Origin: Sutterella sp. | GTDB lineage: Bacteria; Pseudomonadota; Gammaproteobacteria; Burkholderiales; Burkholderiaceae_F | Reading direction: 5' to 3' | DNA: 17,841 nt | Assembly: GCA_020025965.1 (NCBI GenBank) | Contig: JAHHRG010000042.1 | Span: forward strand, 1-17,841 | In this document: piece after piece, positions 6,360-13,602 of the stretch | Position numbering within the stretch: position 1 is the stretch's first letter | Layout: each line of letters begins with the position of its first letter | Notes under the pieces: generated by a model | The model's input: only the letters and a program-made list of their open reading frames with translations | Told to the model about the DNA's origin: nothing | The model's database searches: none | Translations under genes and position numbers: made by a program

Positions 6360-6728
6360 TCAGTTCTTCGGCTTGACGTCTTCAACGACGTCGGCCGTTT
6401 GAGACGTTTCTTCACGGGCTTCAGAAGCCCCGCTAGCCGTCTCTTCCGCAGCCTGCTGACGCTGCATCTGCGCAGCGCCCCACAAATCGATGCCCTCGCG
6501 GACATCGTGCCAAAGTTTTTCAAGTCGGCCGATCCAATTGTCGACGCGACCTGCAAAAGTCTGCCAGATAGCCTTCACTTCATTCGGAGCCGCAACGGCT
6601 CCCACCAGAGCAGCGAGCACGGCCATTACGAAACCGTAGAGAAGAAGCGAAGCCAAAGCCGCCACCACGCCCAAAGCGAGAGCGGTAATGACAAGACACA
6701 GACAGACCTTTAAAACTTTGTTGACCAT
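6360..6728 (-). CDS. small membrane protein of unknown function, last gene of metal-ATPase operon
   Basis: I do not recognise this 122-residue protein. Residues about 5-48 are hydrophobic and long enough for two membrane helices in a hairpin (VLKVCLCLVITALALGVVAA, then LLLYGFVMAVLAALVGAVAA). After that comes an amphipathic part with several Trp (AIWQTFAGRVDNWIGRLEKLW), then an acidic, Ala/Glu-rich, probably disordered tail ending KPKN. It starts nine bases after the previous gene. Its ribosome site TAAGGT overlaps that gene's stop codon, so the two are surely cotranscribed and probably translationally coupled. No Cys or His cluster suggests direct metal binding (the two Cys are inside the membrane segment). 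A structural or accessory role for the neighbouring ATPase is inference from position only. Confidence 0.8.
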   Translation of the reverse strand: MVNKVLKVCLCLVITALALGVVAALASLLLYGFVMAVLAALVGAVAAPNEVKAIWQTFAGRVDNWIGRLEKLWHDVREGIDLWGAAQMQRQQAAEETASGASEAREETSQTADVVEDVKPKN

Positions 6729-6737
6729 CGGACTACC

Positions 6738-7442
6738 TTAGAGCACGCGACGGTGCTGCCAGAGATGCACACCGAGGATGGCGAGGAAAGCGCCGCCCGT
6801 TACGATATGAGCGCTCGTGGACTTGACACCCAAAGCAGCGATCGAAACGCCGAGTGCAGCAAGCATCGTGCGATTCTGCAGGAGGCGGGCGGCACGGTTC
6901 ACATTCTTTTCTGCCGCCTGGGGCATCAAAGTTTTGGCAGCCGTAGCGAAAGCCTTCACGACTTCCTTTTCAATCTTGTCGGCACCTTCGGCAGCCACTT
7001 CGCCGGCCTTAACTACGGACGGATGCTCGGCAACCTTCTTCACCAGCGCGCAGGCTTCGTCAGTCGGAAGATTGAGGGCTTCGGCCGTCTTCTTCAGAAG
7101 GCAGACCTTTTCCGTCTGCTGAGCCGGCAAGACTTCGCCTTCGGCGGGAAGCGTCGGAGCGACCTCTTCGGCTTCTGCCGTTTCTACAGCCTGAGCGGCA
7201 TACATGGCAGCGTACATCTCGATCGTTCCGAGGATGGTTTCGCCCGTCGTCTCTTCTTCATTCCATTCGATCAGAAGGGAACCGACGCGAGGATTCACCT
7301 CGGCCTTCGTGACACCCGGCATTGCCATGATCATACCGGTCACCTGAGAGATGGTCTCTTCAGCCATCTTGTACATCATCGGGTGACGGAGACGAGCACG
7401 GCCCGGCAGCAGACTGCGCACACAATCGTTGATATCGGCCAT
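6738..7442 (-). CDS. HMA2-like domain membrane protein
   Basis: The protein has 234 residues. Residues 8 to about 70 resemble the HMA2-type ferredoxin-like fold: RSLLPGRARLRHP, then an amphipathic helix, then MPGVTKAEVNPRVGSLLIEW. The CxxC metal site of classical heavy-metal-associated domains is absent. Residues 80-190 form an Ala/Glu/Lys-rich helical linker (KKVAEHPSVVKAGEVAAEGA and similar). Two short membrane helices close the protein (about 192-206 and 212-227, MLAALGVSIAALGVK and VTGGAFLAILGVHLW), followed by QHRRVL. Such proteins occur beside P-type ATPases of the same kind as the gene upstream. Its ATG overlaps the ATPase stop (TAATG) with AAGGAGG just before, a clear sign of translational coupling. 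A likely job is docking or regulating the ATPase at the membrane, but this is inference. Confidence 0.82.
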   Translation of the reverse strand: MADINDCVRSLLPGRARLRHPMMYKMAEETISQVTGMIMAMPGVTKAEVNPRVGSLLIEWNEEETTGETILGTIEMYAAMYAAQAVETAEAEEVAPTLPAEGEVLPAQQTEKVCLLKKTAEALNLPTDEACALVKKVAEHPSVVKAGEVAAEGADKIEKEVVKAFATAAKTLMPQAAEKNVNRAARLLQNRTMLAALGVSIAALGVKSTSAHIVTGGAFLAILGVHLWQHRRVL

Positions 7443-9940
7443 TATCGGCCTCCTTTAAGCATACGTCGAGCGCCCTTCGCGGCACCGGTCAGATCGGTGT
7501 CCTTCAGAATTTCGCTGGCGCGGTTGTACAAATCTTTAATATCGGTCTTGATGTCGGCGAACATGTGGTTTTCGCCCTCATAGTGACCGAGTTCAGGACG
7601 CATGGCGTTCAAGCAAACGCCGATCGTCGTCGCGTTGTGAAGCAGTGCGGACACTGCGGGCGTCAGGACACCGAAGAGACCGCCGGCCAAATAACCGGTA
7701 TTAAGCCCCACACTTAAGCCTACGTTCTGCTTGATGCGCTTCAGGGTCGCTTCACCGAGGTCAAGAGCCGTCAACAGGTTGTACAACGACGGTTCGAGAA
7801 CCACATCGGCCACTTCCTGAGCAATGTCGGTACCGTCACGCATGGAAACGCCCACGTCGGCGGAAGACAAAGCGGGACTGTCGTTGATACCGTCGCCGAC
7901 CATCAGAACCTTAGCGCCCGTTTCCTTGAGCTTCAGAATTTCGTCGGCCTTGCCGGTCGGAAGAACCTGAGCGCGGAATTCGTCAATACCGAGCTTGGCG
8001 GCTACGGCGGCAGCGGTACGTTTGTCATCGCCCGTCAGCATCACGACACGCTTGCCGCGAGCCTTGAGTTCCTTAACTACCGTCACGGCCTCTTCACGAA
8101 TCGGATCTTCCACGCCGAGGATACCGATCAAGTGACCGTCATAGGCAATGTAGAGAACCGTCATACCGCGACTGGCCAATTCGGCTACGGCATCGCGGCC
8201 GCTCGTGCAATCGACGCCTTCGTCGTCTTCGATGAAGTGGCGAGAACCCAGAAGAACGCGTTTACCGTTCACGGACGAGCAGATGCCGTGAGCAACCACG
8301 TACTGCACTTCGGTGTCGTGCTGTTCGATGTAATGTTCGAGCCCCTTTTCTTCCGCGGCCTTCACGATGGCACGGGAAACAGGAAGCGGGAAATGTTCTT
8401 CCAAACACCCGCCCAAACGAAGAATTTCGTCGGGTTCCCATTCCGGATCGAGCGAGACAACGTCGGCGAGCTTCGGCGTGGCATTCGTCAGCGTACCCGT
8501 CTTGTCAAAGACGATCGTATCGACTTCGGCCAAACCTTCGAGGAAACGACCGCCCTTCACGACCACACCGCGGGCTGTGCCTTCCTTCATGGAAGCGAGA
8601 ATGGCGAGCGGCGTCGAAAGACGCAGAGCGCAGCTGTAGTCGACCAGAAGGACGGAAGCCGTACGGGTCAAGTCGCGCGTCACAAGGAAGACGATCGCGG
8701 CGAGCGCAAAGTTAAAGGGAACGATCGCATCGGCAAAGCGCATGGACTTGCTTTCGATGCTTGCCTTCACCTGTTCGCTGTCTTCAACGAACTTGATGAT
8801 CTGAGAGAGACGCGTACCGTCACCGACACTCGTCGGGCGAATACCAATTTCCCCCTGTTCGACAACGGTACCGGCAAAGACGGAACCGCCGACGCTACGA
8901 GCGACCGGCAAAGGCTCACCCGTCATCGTGGCCTGATTGACGGCAGCTTCACCGTCGACGACAACGCCGTCAACCGGGATGACCGTGCCGGCACGCACGA
9001 CAACGACGTCTTCTTCCGTCACCTGAGTGAGCGGACGCTGCACGAGGTCTTCGCCTTCACGAACCCAAACGAGGTCGCACTTAATCGACAACTGTTCGGC
9101 CAAGCTCGCCATCGACTTCTTGCGGGCATAGTTTTCGAGCATTTCGCCCATGCCCAAGAGAAGCACGAGAAGACCGGCAGTGCGGAAGTCGCGCATCAGG
9201 ATGGAGACGGTCAACGCGGTGGCGTCGAGCACTTCCACATTCAGCTTGCCACGCAACAAATCGCGGAAACCGTCCTTGATGATCGGGAAGGCCCCCATCA
9301 CGGCGTTAATGATATTGAGGCCGAGCGGAAGAATCGGACGCAGGAATACGAATCGAGCGAGCGGGCCGAAATCAAAATCGGCATCTTCGATCGTGAACTT
9401 ACGTTCGACGAGTTGATTTTTTCCCTTGCCCTGGCCGTTGCCCTGACCCTGACCGCTCGTCTTCGGAAGGTTTTCAAACGCAAAACCGAAGATCTTCGTC
9501 ACGGGACGAAGGAAGCGCAGGAAGGGCATATTGCGAAAACCGGAGTTCAATGCCTTCGAGATACCTTGCACCAAACGGTTCTTGCCAAACTCGTCGACAA
9601 GATCTCCCACCTTCTTCGGCAGTGCGTCCTGAACCAAGCCCATGATTTCGGCCGTCATATCGACGGTAACGACTTCATTCTTGGGCATCGAGGCACGTTC
9701 GGCACGGCGAATCGGCGGATTCGTCGCGAGACCGGCCACGTATTCGATCAACAGTTCGCGGGTGCTTTCTTCGGTATAGGTCGCCACGATCGAACCCGTG
9801 TTTGCATTGACCTTTACGCTAGAAATACCGGCAATGCGGGAAATTTCGGTAGAAATGAGGTTGGCCGAAGCGCAGGAGAGCGCTTCGGTCGTACGCCAGC
9901 GTTGGCGCTTACCTACCTCGTGTACAAGATGAAAAAGCAT
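7442..9940 (-). CDS. heavy-metal-type P-type ATPase with non-classical TM4 motif
   Basis: This 832-residue inner-membrane pump has the full P-type core: TGEP (340-343) in the actuator domain, the phosphorylated Asp in DKTGTLT (D479), TGDD (636-639), GDGINDSPA (682-690) and the P1B-like ending LLHNATTIGVCLNAMRP. The N-terminus (1-65) resembles an HMA2 fold without CxxC. A region of about 100 residues and a Gly/Gln/Lys linker (163-175) precede the first helices. The TM4 motif reads DYSCALRLSTP (434-444): Tyr-Ser-Cys stands where copper, zinc and cadmium pumps have Cys-Pro-Cys, and the usual TM4 proline is missing. The HP dipeptide of the nucleotide-binding domain reads Leu-Pro (EEHFPLPVSRA). 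The substrate is unknown; a divalent metal is the default guess. The ATG at 9940 has GGAG six bases before it. It lies 31 bases after the small membrane gene upstream and overlaps the gene downstream. Confidence 0.92.
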   Translation of the reverse strand: MLFHLVHEVGKRQRWRTTEALSCASANLISTEISRIAGISSVKVNANTGSIVATYTEESTRELLIEYVAGLATNPPIRRAERASMPKNEVVTVDMTAEIMGLVQDALPKKVGDLVDEFGKNRLVQGISKALNSGFRNMPFLRFLRPVTKIFGFAFENLPKTSGQGQGNGQGKGKNQLVERKFTIEDADFDFGPLARFVFLRPILPLGLNIINAVMGAFPIIKDGFRDLLRGKLNVEVLDATALTVSILMRDFRTAGLLVLLLGMGEMLENYARKKSMASLAEQLSIKCDLVWVREGEDLVQRPLTQVTEEDVVVVRAGTVIPVDGVVVDGEAAVNQATMTGEPLPVARSVGGSVFAGTVVEQGEIGIRPTSVGDGTRLSQIIKFVEDSEQVKASIESKSMRFADAIVPFNFALAAIVFLVTRDLTRTASVLLVDYSCALRLSTPLAILASMKEGTARGVVVKGGRFLEGLAEVDTIVFDKTGTLTNATPKLADVVSLDPEWEPDEILRLGGCLEEHFPLPVSRAIVKAAEEKGLEHYIEQHDTEVQYVVAHGICSSVNGKRVLLGSRHFIEDDEGVDCTSGRDAVAELASRGMTVLYIAYDGHLIGILGVEDPIREEAVTVVKELKARGKRVVMLTGDDKRTAAAVAAKLGIDEFRAQVLPTGKADEILKLKETGAKVLMVGDGINDSPALSSADVGVSMRDGTDIAQEVADVVLEPSLYNLLTALDLGEATLKRIKQNVGLSVGLNTGYLAGGLFGVLTPAVSALLHNATTIGVCLNAMRPELGHYEGENHMFADIKTDIKDLYNRASEILKDTDLTGAAKGARRMLKGGR

Positions 9941-9971
9941 GATGCTCCGTCAATCGGCAAAAATTCGGAAA

Positions 9972-10307
9972 TTAGGCGGCAGTCGTAGCAGCGGCCGGCT
10001 TTTCTTCAGCCTGGGCGACAACTTCGGCAGTTTCCGTCTTGGCTTCGGCGGCAGCAGCGGCAGCGGCTTCGGCCTGAGCCTTCATTTCCTGGTTCTTAAC
10101 CTGAGCTTCGGCAACGGCATCGGCGAGGTTTTCACGAACGCTTTCAACGGCACCGAGAGCCTTATCCTTCAACTGCAGACCCTGAGCAAGGAGATCCGTG
10201 GCGAGGGGCTTCAAATCCGTCTTACCGCGCGTAATGGCAACAGCGCCGAGGGCACCGAGGACAACACCGCCGAGGAAAAAGAGACCGTACTTCGTAGTTT
10301 CGTTCAT
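9972..10307 (-). CDS. small single-helix membrane protein (DUF6110-like), first gene of metal-ATPase operon
   Basis: The protein has 111 residues. Residues 7-26 form one glycine-rich membrane helix (YGLFFLGGVVLGALGAVAIT, with repeated GG and GxxxG spacing that favours helix packing). Residues 30-75 are helical (LLAQGLQLKDKALGAVESVR, then ENLADAVAEAQVKNQEMK), and the last 35 residues are almost only Ala, Glu, Thr and Lys. The pattern of a Gly-rich helix followed by a K-x-x-A-x-x-x-V-x-x-VREN-x-A-D-A-x-A-E-A helix resembles DUF6110 proteins encoded beside the same type of P-ATPase in Clostridia. It also recalls in outline the PacL partners of mycobacterial metal ATPases. That comparison is from memory and not proven. 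A GGAG ribosome site lies eight bases before ATG at 10307. An operator-like palindrome lies 49 bases upstream. Confidence 0.82.
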   Translation of the reverse strand: MNETTKYGLFFLGGVVLGALGAVAITRGKTDLKPLATDLLAQGLQLKDKALGAVESVRENLADAVAEAQVKNQEMKAQAEAAAAAAAEAKTETAEVVAQAEEKPAAATTAA

Positions 10308-10355
10308 TTTGTTAGCTCCATGAGCAAAAGAGATTGTTTTTTCGGAAACGTTTGA

Positions 10356-10372
10356 TTGATAACTGTTATCAA
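10356..10372. promoter_or_regulatory. Fur-type 7-1-7 inverted repeat upstream of the metal-ATPase operon
   Basis: TTGATAACTGTTATCAA is a perfect inverted repeat with 8-base arms around one central base. Its inner 15 bases, TGATAAC-T-GTTATCA, match the 7-1-7 Fur consensus TGATAATnATTATCA at all but one base per arm. It lies 49 bases upstream of the first operon ATG, a position suited to repression or to other promoter control. A related Fur-family regulator (Mur, Zur or PerR type) cannot be excluded. The FNR reading is poor because the TTGAT and ATCAA halves are seven, not four, bases apart. Confidence 0.65.
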
Positions 10373-10451
10373 CTTGCCTTTTCTTCTTAATCCGGCATCG
10401 ATAACGTACACTTCAATTAACGAAAGAATATCATTGAAAAATGTAGCAAGT

Positions 10452-10491
10452 GGCTTTTTCTAAGTTTTTTTTTTAGAAAAAGCCTTTTTTT
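10452..10491 (+). terminator. orphan plus-strand intrinsic terminator
   Basis: GGCTTTTTCTAA (10452-10463) pairs perfectly with TTAGAAAAAGCC (10473-10484), a 12-pair stem followed by seven Ts. The T run is on the plus strand only, yet both flanking genes are on the minus strand. It may end a small RNA starting within the preceding 120 bases. Confidence 0.7.
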
Positions 10492-10554
10492 GTTGCTTTA
10501 GGGGTTTCCTAAATACTCATTCTCAATAAGAGATGACATTTTGTCACTTTAGAT

Positions 10555-10602
10555 AAATAAAAAAGAACCCGTCTTCACCTTTAAGACAAGATGAAAACGG
10601 GT
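10555..10602 (-). terminator. intrinsic terminator after dxs
   Basis: On the minus strand ACCCGT (10602-10597) pairs with ACGGGT (10572-10567), and an inner TTCATC pairs with GGTGAA. The following sequence is T-rich (TTCTTTTTTATTT, down to about 10555). Confidence 0.8.
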
Positions 10603-10668
10603 CTCATTTCAAATGGAAACCGAATCAGGAGAAGCGTTTCACGCTTCAAATCAATTCGATAATCATTC

Positions 10669-12534
10669 TCACAGTGCTACCAAGCGGGCGCGAACTGCCT
10701 TTTCAATGGCCTCGGCAGTCAATCCGACACTTTCAAGCAACTCGCTTTGTGTGCCCTGATCGATAAATCGATCAGGAATTCCGAAACGCATGACGGGTTT
10801 TGCCAAACCTTCGTCTGCGAGAACCTCCAAGACCGCACTGCAAGCGCCGCCCTGCAAGCACCCCTCTTCGGCACAGACGATCAAATCATGAGTCTCGGCC
10901 ATCGTCTTGATCATATCGCGGTCAATGGGCTTCACAAAGCGCATATCGACCAAAGTGCCGTTGGTATTCTCAGCCACTTTTCGCAGGACTTCCACCATGG
11001 AACCGAAGCCCAAGTACGCAATGCGCTTCCCTTCGCGCAAAACCTTCGCCACGCCCACCGGAATCGTTTCCGTATCGGCCGTGACCTCTACCAGACTGCC
11101 ACGACCGCGCGGGTAACGAACCGCGGCGGGAGAATTCATTTCATATGCGGTATTGAGCATCAGTCGGCATTCGTTTTCGTTCGACGGCGTCATAACGCAC
11201 ATATTGGGAATACTGCGAAGTTCAGCAATATCGAACACACCGTGGTGCGTTGCACCGTCCGCCCCTACCAAGCCGCCGCGGTCGACGGCAAACATCACAG
11301 GTAAGTTCTGAAGCGCTACGTCATGGATCACCTGATCAAGCGCACGCTGCAGGAATGTGGAATAAATAGCCACGACAGGCTTCACATTTTCGCAGGCAAG
11401 CCCTGCGGCATAGGTGACGGCATGCTGCTCGGCAATGGCAACGTCGCGATAGCGTTCGGGGAATCGACGGGCGAACTCGACAAGACCGGAACCTTCACGC
11501 ATCGCAGGCGTAATGGCATAAAGGTGCTCGTCGCGAGCAGCCGTATCGCAGAGCCACTTGCCGAAAATTTCAGTGTAGGTCGGCGGTGCGGGCTTTTTGA
11601 CGGGCAAACCCAAAAGCGGATCGAAAGTGCCGACACCGTGGTACGCAGTCGGATCCATTTCCGCGGGTTCGTAACCGTGACCCTTCGTGGTTACGACATG
11701 AAGAACACAGGGGCGATCGAGGTTCTTCAAGTTCGTCATCAGGTCGATCAAACCGTTGATATCGTGGCCGTCAACAGGACCGTAGTAATTCAGATCAAAG
11801 TTCGCAAAAATCGCAGACGGCGGACTCACAAAATTAATTGCCTGACGTTCGACACGCTTTGCAATATCAAGAAGCACCGGCAAGGTACCTATAACGCGCT
11901 TCGAGACCTGACGAGCATGGTTATAACCGCGACTCGAAACAATGCGCGCCAAATGGTTCGACAAAGCCCCCGCAGGCGGCGAAATCGAACAATCGTTGTC
12001 GTTCACGATAATGAGCAGCTTGCAGCCCTTTTCATAGACCCCGGCGTCATTCAAGGCTTCGATGGCCATACCGCCAGTTAAAGCACCATCGCCGATGACG
12101 GCAATATGCCAACGGTCCTTTTTCCCTTCAAGTTGCGCGGCAATGGCCATACCGAGTGCGGCGGAAATCGAAGTGGAGGAATGTGCAGTACCGAACGAGT
12201 CGTATTCGGATTCGTAACGTTTCGGGAAGCCCGAGAGACCGTTCAGCTGACGCAACGTATGCATCTCGTGCTTACGGCCAGTCAAAATCTTGTGAGCGTA
12301 AGCCTGATGACCGACGTCCCAAATCAAACGATCGTCTGGCGTATTGAAAACACGATGAATGGCAATGGCGAGTTCGACTGCACCAAGCGAACTCGACAAA
12401 TGACCGCCCGTTTTAGAAACGGAATCAATCATGAACATACGAAGTTCGTGTGCCAATTTCGGTAGGCTTGCAGCATCCAATTTTCGCAAGTCAGCGGGCG
12501 TTTCAACAGTGTCTAGGATCGGAGTATCAGTCAA
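10669..12534 (-). CDS. dxs: 1-deoxy-D-xylulose-5-phosphate synthase
   Basis: Dxs is the thiamine-diphosphate enzyme that condenses pyruvate and glyceraldehyde 3-phosphate into DXP, the entry step of the MEP isoprenoid pathway. The 621 residues carry the usual signatures: GGHLSSSLG with the catalytic His45, DVGHQAYAHKILTGR, the ThDP motif GDGALTGGMAIEAL followed by NDNDCSIS, the catalytic Glu in VAIAEQHAVTYAAGLA, and the DGATHHGVFD and RYPRG blocks of the C-terminal half. The start is a TTG at 12534 (TTG-ACT-GAT), with AAAGG eight bases upstream. No in-frame ATG is available near the family's conserved start LDTVETPADLRKL, and the first internal Met falls about 33 residues too late. It is the last gene of the xseB-ispA-dxs run, 104 bases after ispA, and ends in a clear terminator. 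Confidence 0.96.
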   Translation of the reverse strand: MTDTPILDTVETPADLRKLDAASLPKLAHELRMFMIDSVSKTGGHLSSSLGAVELAIAIHRVFNTPDDRLIWDVGHQAYAHKILTGRKHEMHTLRQLNGLSGFPKRYESEYDSFGTAHSSTSISAALGMAIAAQLEGKKDRWHIAVIGDGALTGGMAIEALNDAGVYEKGCKLLIIVNDNDCSISPPAGALSNHLARIVSSRGYNHARQVSKRVIGTLPVLLDIAKRVERQAINFVSPPSAIFANFDLNYYGPVDGHDINGLIDLMTNLKNLDRPCVLHVVTTKGHGYEPAEMDPTAYHGVGTFDPLLGLPVKKPAPPTYTEIFGKWLCDTAARDEHLYAITPAMREGSGLVEFARRFPERYRDVAIAEQHAVTYAAGLACENVKPVVAIYSTFLQRALDQVIHDVALQNLPVMFAVDRGGLVGADGATHHGVFDIAELRSIPNMCVMTPSNENECRLMLNTAYEMNSPAAVRYPRGRGSLVEVTADTETIPVGVAKVLREGKRIAYLGFGSMVEVLRKVAENTNGTLVDMRFVKPIDRDMIKTMAETHDLIVCAEEGCLQGGACSAVLEVLADEGLAKPVMRFGIPDRFIDQGTQSELLESVGLTAEAIEKAVRARLVAL

Positions 12535-12638
12535 GAGACAACCTTTTGGGGCGACAGATTTGGAGCCTTAACGGGCCAAACGCTTGAGCCTGCCATATTT
12601 CAGAACGGCAGACCCAAGCTTAATTTATGGATTTTAGC

Positions 12639-13577
12639 TTAATAAGAGCGTGCAATGATCAAATCGGCGATCTGTGCGAGGCGGTCGGTTGCCCCCTTCT
12701 TCACGTTCTCGTCGGCTTCGACCATAGCGAGGGCAGTAAGCGCACGATCGTGGAGTTCGCGGGCACGCGTCTTCGCGCCGTCGAGCCCCAAAAGCGAGAC
12801 CCAGGTCGGCTTGTCGTCCTTTTCGTCCTTGCCGGCCGTCTTACCAAGAGTCGCCGTATCCTGCGTGCAGTCGAGGATGTCGTCAACGATTTGGAAAGCC
12901 AAACCGATCGCATCAGCAGAAGCAGTGAGTCCGGCCTGAGCGCCAAGGCCCAAACGTTCCCATGCCCCCGACTGAGCACCCATCAGCACGGCTGCCATAA
13001 TGAGAGCCCCCGTCTTCATGGACTGCATGCGGAGAAGTTCCGCTTCAGTCGGCTGCTTGCCAACCATGGCGAGGTCAAGCGCCTGACCGCCGCACATACC
13101 GCGAACGCCCGAAGCGCGAGCGAGCGTGGCGAGCAACCGAGCCGCGACGACTGGATTTTCGACCATAGAGAGACTGTAGAAAGCTTCCGTCTGCAACGCA
13201 TCGCCCGTGAGCATGGCAAGTGCTTCGCCGTATTGCACATGAACCGTCGGCTTGCCACGGCGCAGTGTGTCGTTATCCATGCAGGGCATGTCGTCGTGAA
13301 CAAGCGAATAAGCGTGTACGAGTTCGAGCGCGATGGCCGAACGGTCAAGCGTCTTTTCGTCGGCTTCGGTCACAAGCCCCGCAGCGTAGCAAAGCAAAGC
13401 TCGAATGCGCTTCCCGCCGCTGGTCGTCGCGTAACGCATGGCCCCCGTCAGACGCTTGGGTTCGCGACCGGGCTTCGGCAGAAATTCCCCCGCCACCCAG
13501 TCGATATGCGTCACGCGATCGCGTTGCCAGTCGCCAAAATTCATAACCGGCATTTCAGTGTTGTTGTTTTCGGTCAT
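12639..13577 (-). CDS. ispA: (2E,6E)-farnesyl diphosphate synthase
   Basis: IspA is a cytoplasmic prenyltransferase that extends DMAPP with two IPP units to give farnesyl diphosphate, precursor of undecaprenyl phosphate, quinones and haem O. The protein of 312 residues has both aspartate-rich motifs: DDMPCMD (95-101), the six-residue-spaced first motif typical of bacterial type II FPP synthases, and DDILD (232-236). GGKRIRALL (54-62) binds the IPP phosphate. Tyr90, five residues before the first motif, is the aromatic residue that limits product length to C15. KDEKDDKPTWVSLLG is also characteristic. Its start lies 25 bases after xseB, with a weak AAGAGAG site. Product feeds the same lipid carrier that MurJ and MurB depend on. 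Confidence 0.96.
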   Translation of the reverse strand: MTENNNTEMPVMNFGDWQRDRVTHIDWVAGEFLPKPGREPKRLTGAMRYATTSGGKRIRALLCYAAGLVTEADEKTLDRSAIALELVHAYSLVHDDMPCMDNDTLRRGKPTVHVQYGEALAMLTGDALQTEAFYSLSMVENPVVAARLLATLARASGVRGMCGGQALDLAMVGKQPTEAELLRMQSMKTGALIMAAVLMGAQSGAWERLGLGAQAGLTASADAIGLAFQIVDDILDCTQDTATLGKTAGKDEKDDKPTWVSLLGLDGAKTRARELHDRALTALAMVEADENVKKGATDRLAQIADLIIARSY

Positions 13578-13602
13578 TGAGAATCTCTCTTTTGGTGTGT
13601 GA

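Larger units (their letters stand above)
10308..10668. promoter_or_regulatory. dxs to metal-ATPase operon intergenic region
   Basis: This stretch of 361 bases has no protein gene. It is AT-rich and carries several elements: a Fur-type inverted repeat at 10356-10372, a plus-strand terminator at 10452-10491 with no plus-strand gene before it, two copies of TCATTCTCA (10517-10525 and 10663-10671), the dxs terminator at 10555-10602, and a 7-pair hairpin GAAGCGT/ACGCTTC at 10631-10647 with no T run. The promoter of the ATPase operon must lie here, but I could not pick a convincing -35/-10 pair on the minus strand. Confidence 0.6.

Noticed and set aside
8132..9988. A very long plus-strand open frame (618 codons) opposite the P-type ATPase.
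   Set aside because: It is the exact antisense of a clear ATPase gene, has no recognisable domain, an unnatural composition rich in Arg, His and Asp, and no ribosome site. It results from the codon bias of the real gene.
10356..10372. Reading the palindrome as an FNR box (TTGAT...ATCAA).
   Set aside because: The half sites are seven bases apart instead of four. The 7-1-7 Fur pattern fits far better.
12627..13580. A plus-strand open frame of 317 codons opposite ispA.
   Set aside because: It mirrors ispA almost end to end and shows no family features or initiation signals.
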